A stretch of 43,300 bases of DNA. It comes from Chryseobacterium gleum. Its GTDB lineage: Bacteria > Bacteroidota > Bacteroidia > Flavobacteriales_D > Sanyastnellaceae. Below, one piece after another: positions 42,446 to 43,300 of the stretch. The position numbers and the translations under genes are program-made. The stretch is from NCBI GenBank assembly GCA_945874695.1, contig CAMCHP010000021.1, positions 1-43,300 of the forward strand. Reading direction: 5' to 3'. Positions within the stretch are counted from its first letter, which is position 1. Every line of letters starts with the position of its first letter. Under the pieces are notes generated by a model that saw only the letters and a program-made list of their open reading frames with translations, had not been told where the DNA came from and searched no databases.

Positions 42446-43146
42446 GCAACGGCATCAGCATACTTTTGGTTGAAGATGATTTTAACCTCGGCTTTGTAAT
42501 TCAAGACTTGCTTCGGCTTGAAGGCTATAAAGTGCACTTGGCAAAAGACGGCAAAGAAGGGCTTCTTAAATTCAACCAAGAACGCTACGACTTGTGTTTG
42601 CTGGATGTGATGCTTCCTGCGAAAGACGGCTTTACCCTGGCTGAAGATATTCGCAAGGTTGACACCCAAGTGCCGATTGTTTTTTTAACCGCGAAAGCGA
42701 TGCCTGACGACAAAGTGCGGGGCTTTCAAACGGGAGCCGACGATTACATCACCAAGCCCTTCGAAAACCAAGAGTTGCTGCTGCGTATTAAAGCCATTCT
42801 GAAACGTTCGGGCAGCGCAACTGCTGAAGCTGGCGCACCCGATTACAATTTAGGGCAGTACAGTTTTGACCCCGACAACTACAACCTTTGCCACGGCGAA
42901 ACGTGCATCAAACTCACCAAAAAAGAGGCCGAACTGCTGAAGCTGCTCTGCGAACACCGCGAACGCGTGATCGAGCGCGACCTTATCGCCAACATGATTT
43001 GGGGTGATGATTCGTACTTTGTTGGACGCAGTATGGATGTTTTTATCACACGCTTGCGCAAACACCTCGGTGCCGATGCGAGCATCGCTATTGAGAATGT
43101 ACACGGTGTCGGATTTCGTTTGACCGCGACTAAACCCGCCGATTAA
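42442..43146 (+). CDS. OmpR-family response regulator, RprY-like
   Basis: 234 residues. Receiver domain about 1-120: acidic pair EDD near 11-13, phospho-Asp55 in LLDVMLPAKDG, Lys105 in TKPF. Winged-helix DNA-binding domain about 135-232 (LTKKEAELLKLLCEHR, then RSMDVFITRLRKHLG and NVHGVGFRL). It pairs with the upstream kinase through an ATGA overlap. Its stop overlaps the convergent carB stop by 4 nt. Confidence 0.93.
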   Translation: MSNGISILLVEDDFNLGFVIQDLLRLEGYKVHLAKDGKEGLLKFNQERYDLCLLDVMLPAKDGFTLAEDIRKVDTQVPIVFLTAKAMPDDKVRGFQTGADDYITKPFENQELLLRIKAILKRSGSATAEAGAPDYNLGQYSFDPDNYNLCHGETCIKLTKKEAELLKLLCEHRERVIERDLIANMIWGDDSYFVGRSMDVFITRLRKHLGADASIAIENVHGVGFRLTATKPAD

Positions 43147-43300
43147 CGGCTCAGGTAGAGGTTGCGCTCTGCGTAAATTTTTCTGAAGTAGGGATCTTTC
43201 AAATCTTTAATGAAGCGAATCGCCTCACCGGTCGACTTCATCTCAGGCCCCAACTCTTTGTTCACATTCGGGAACTTCTCGTACGAGAACACCGGAATTT
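43143..43300 (-). CDS. carB: Carbamoyl-phosphate synthase large subunit, C-terminal end
   Basis: The last 51 codons of a gene that runs off the right edge. The translation has FSYEKFPNVNKELGPEMKST with GE next, the ATP-grasp motif near the end of the second synthetase domain of CarB. The stop follows only about 30 residues later, so the C-terminal MGS-like allosteric domain (about 130 residues in Escherichia coli CarB) is absent. I recall this short form in other Bacteroidota. It shares the sequence TTAA with the stop of the response regulator. Confidence 0.85.
   Translation of the reverse strand, partial: IPVFSYEKFPNVNKELGPEMKSTGEAIRFIKDLKDPYFRKIYAERNLYLSR

Overview
The window is chromosomal DNA of a Bacteroidota bacterium, most likely of the Flavobacteriia/Flavobacteriales group. 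Evidence: promoters of the Bacteroidota type (-33 TTG or TTTG, 17-23 bp, -7 TAnnTTTG), lipoproteins and exported proteins with Bacteroidota-style signals, a type IX secretion (T9SS) tail on a secreted deiminase, a RprX/RprY-like two-component pair, and families typical of the phylum (DUF3127, GH3-like acyl-adenylases, long RluA-like synthases, SiaB-like kinases). Gene content is mostly housekeeping and dense; I see no prophage, CRISPR array, integron or transposase gene.

Layout. 1-7.5 kb (minus): start of an M16 peptidase, a possible small RNA with a strong terminator, an AtoE-type fatty-acid transporter behind DUF3127, a flavin reductase-like protein, purE, a nucleoside transporter, a bifunctional nuclease and etfBA. 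7.8-12 kb (plus): pyruvate/branched-chain dehydrogenase E1 beta, a K+-dependent membrane pyrophosphatase, a YceI lipoprotein. 12-15 kb (minus): deoxynucleoside kinase, a beta-propeller-like protein, a GH3 adenylase. 15.3-19.5 kb (plus): RluA-like synthase, NlpC/P60 hydrolase, era, ispE, with an initiator tRNA on the minus strand. 19.5-21.7 kb (minus): tgt-lptG/F. 21.7-27.3 kb (plus): DUF554, WYL regulator, a small unknown gene, SiaB-like kinase, HD phosphohydrolase, and a HEAT-cyclophilin lipoprotein. 27.3-41.1 kb (mostly minus): exported and envelope proteins, dnaB, a PPAD-like deiminase with a VPS10-like partner, MltF and acyl-carrier-protein phosphodiesterase. 41.1-43.3 kb: sensor kinase and response regulator, then the 3' end of carB.

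Two patterns run across genes. First, a short palindromic repeat (CATC, then a 5-bp GC-rich stem with a 3-5 nt loop, then an A-rich end) occurs 11 times. It resembles REP elements mobilised by RAYT-type transposases. Six copies lie inside the signal peptides of exported proteins, and four of these contain the codon of the lipobox cysteine. One copy lies inside ispE, and two form an inverted pair in an intergenic region. Second, many genes have the -7 TAnnTTTG box only 2-7 nt before the start codon, so their mRNAs are probably leaderless or nearly so.
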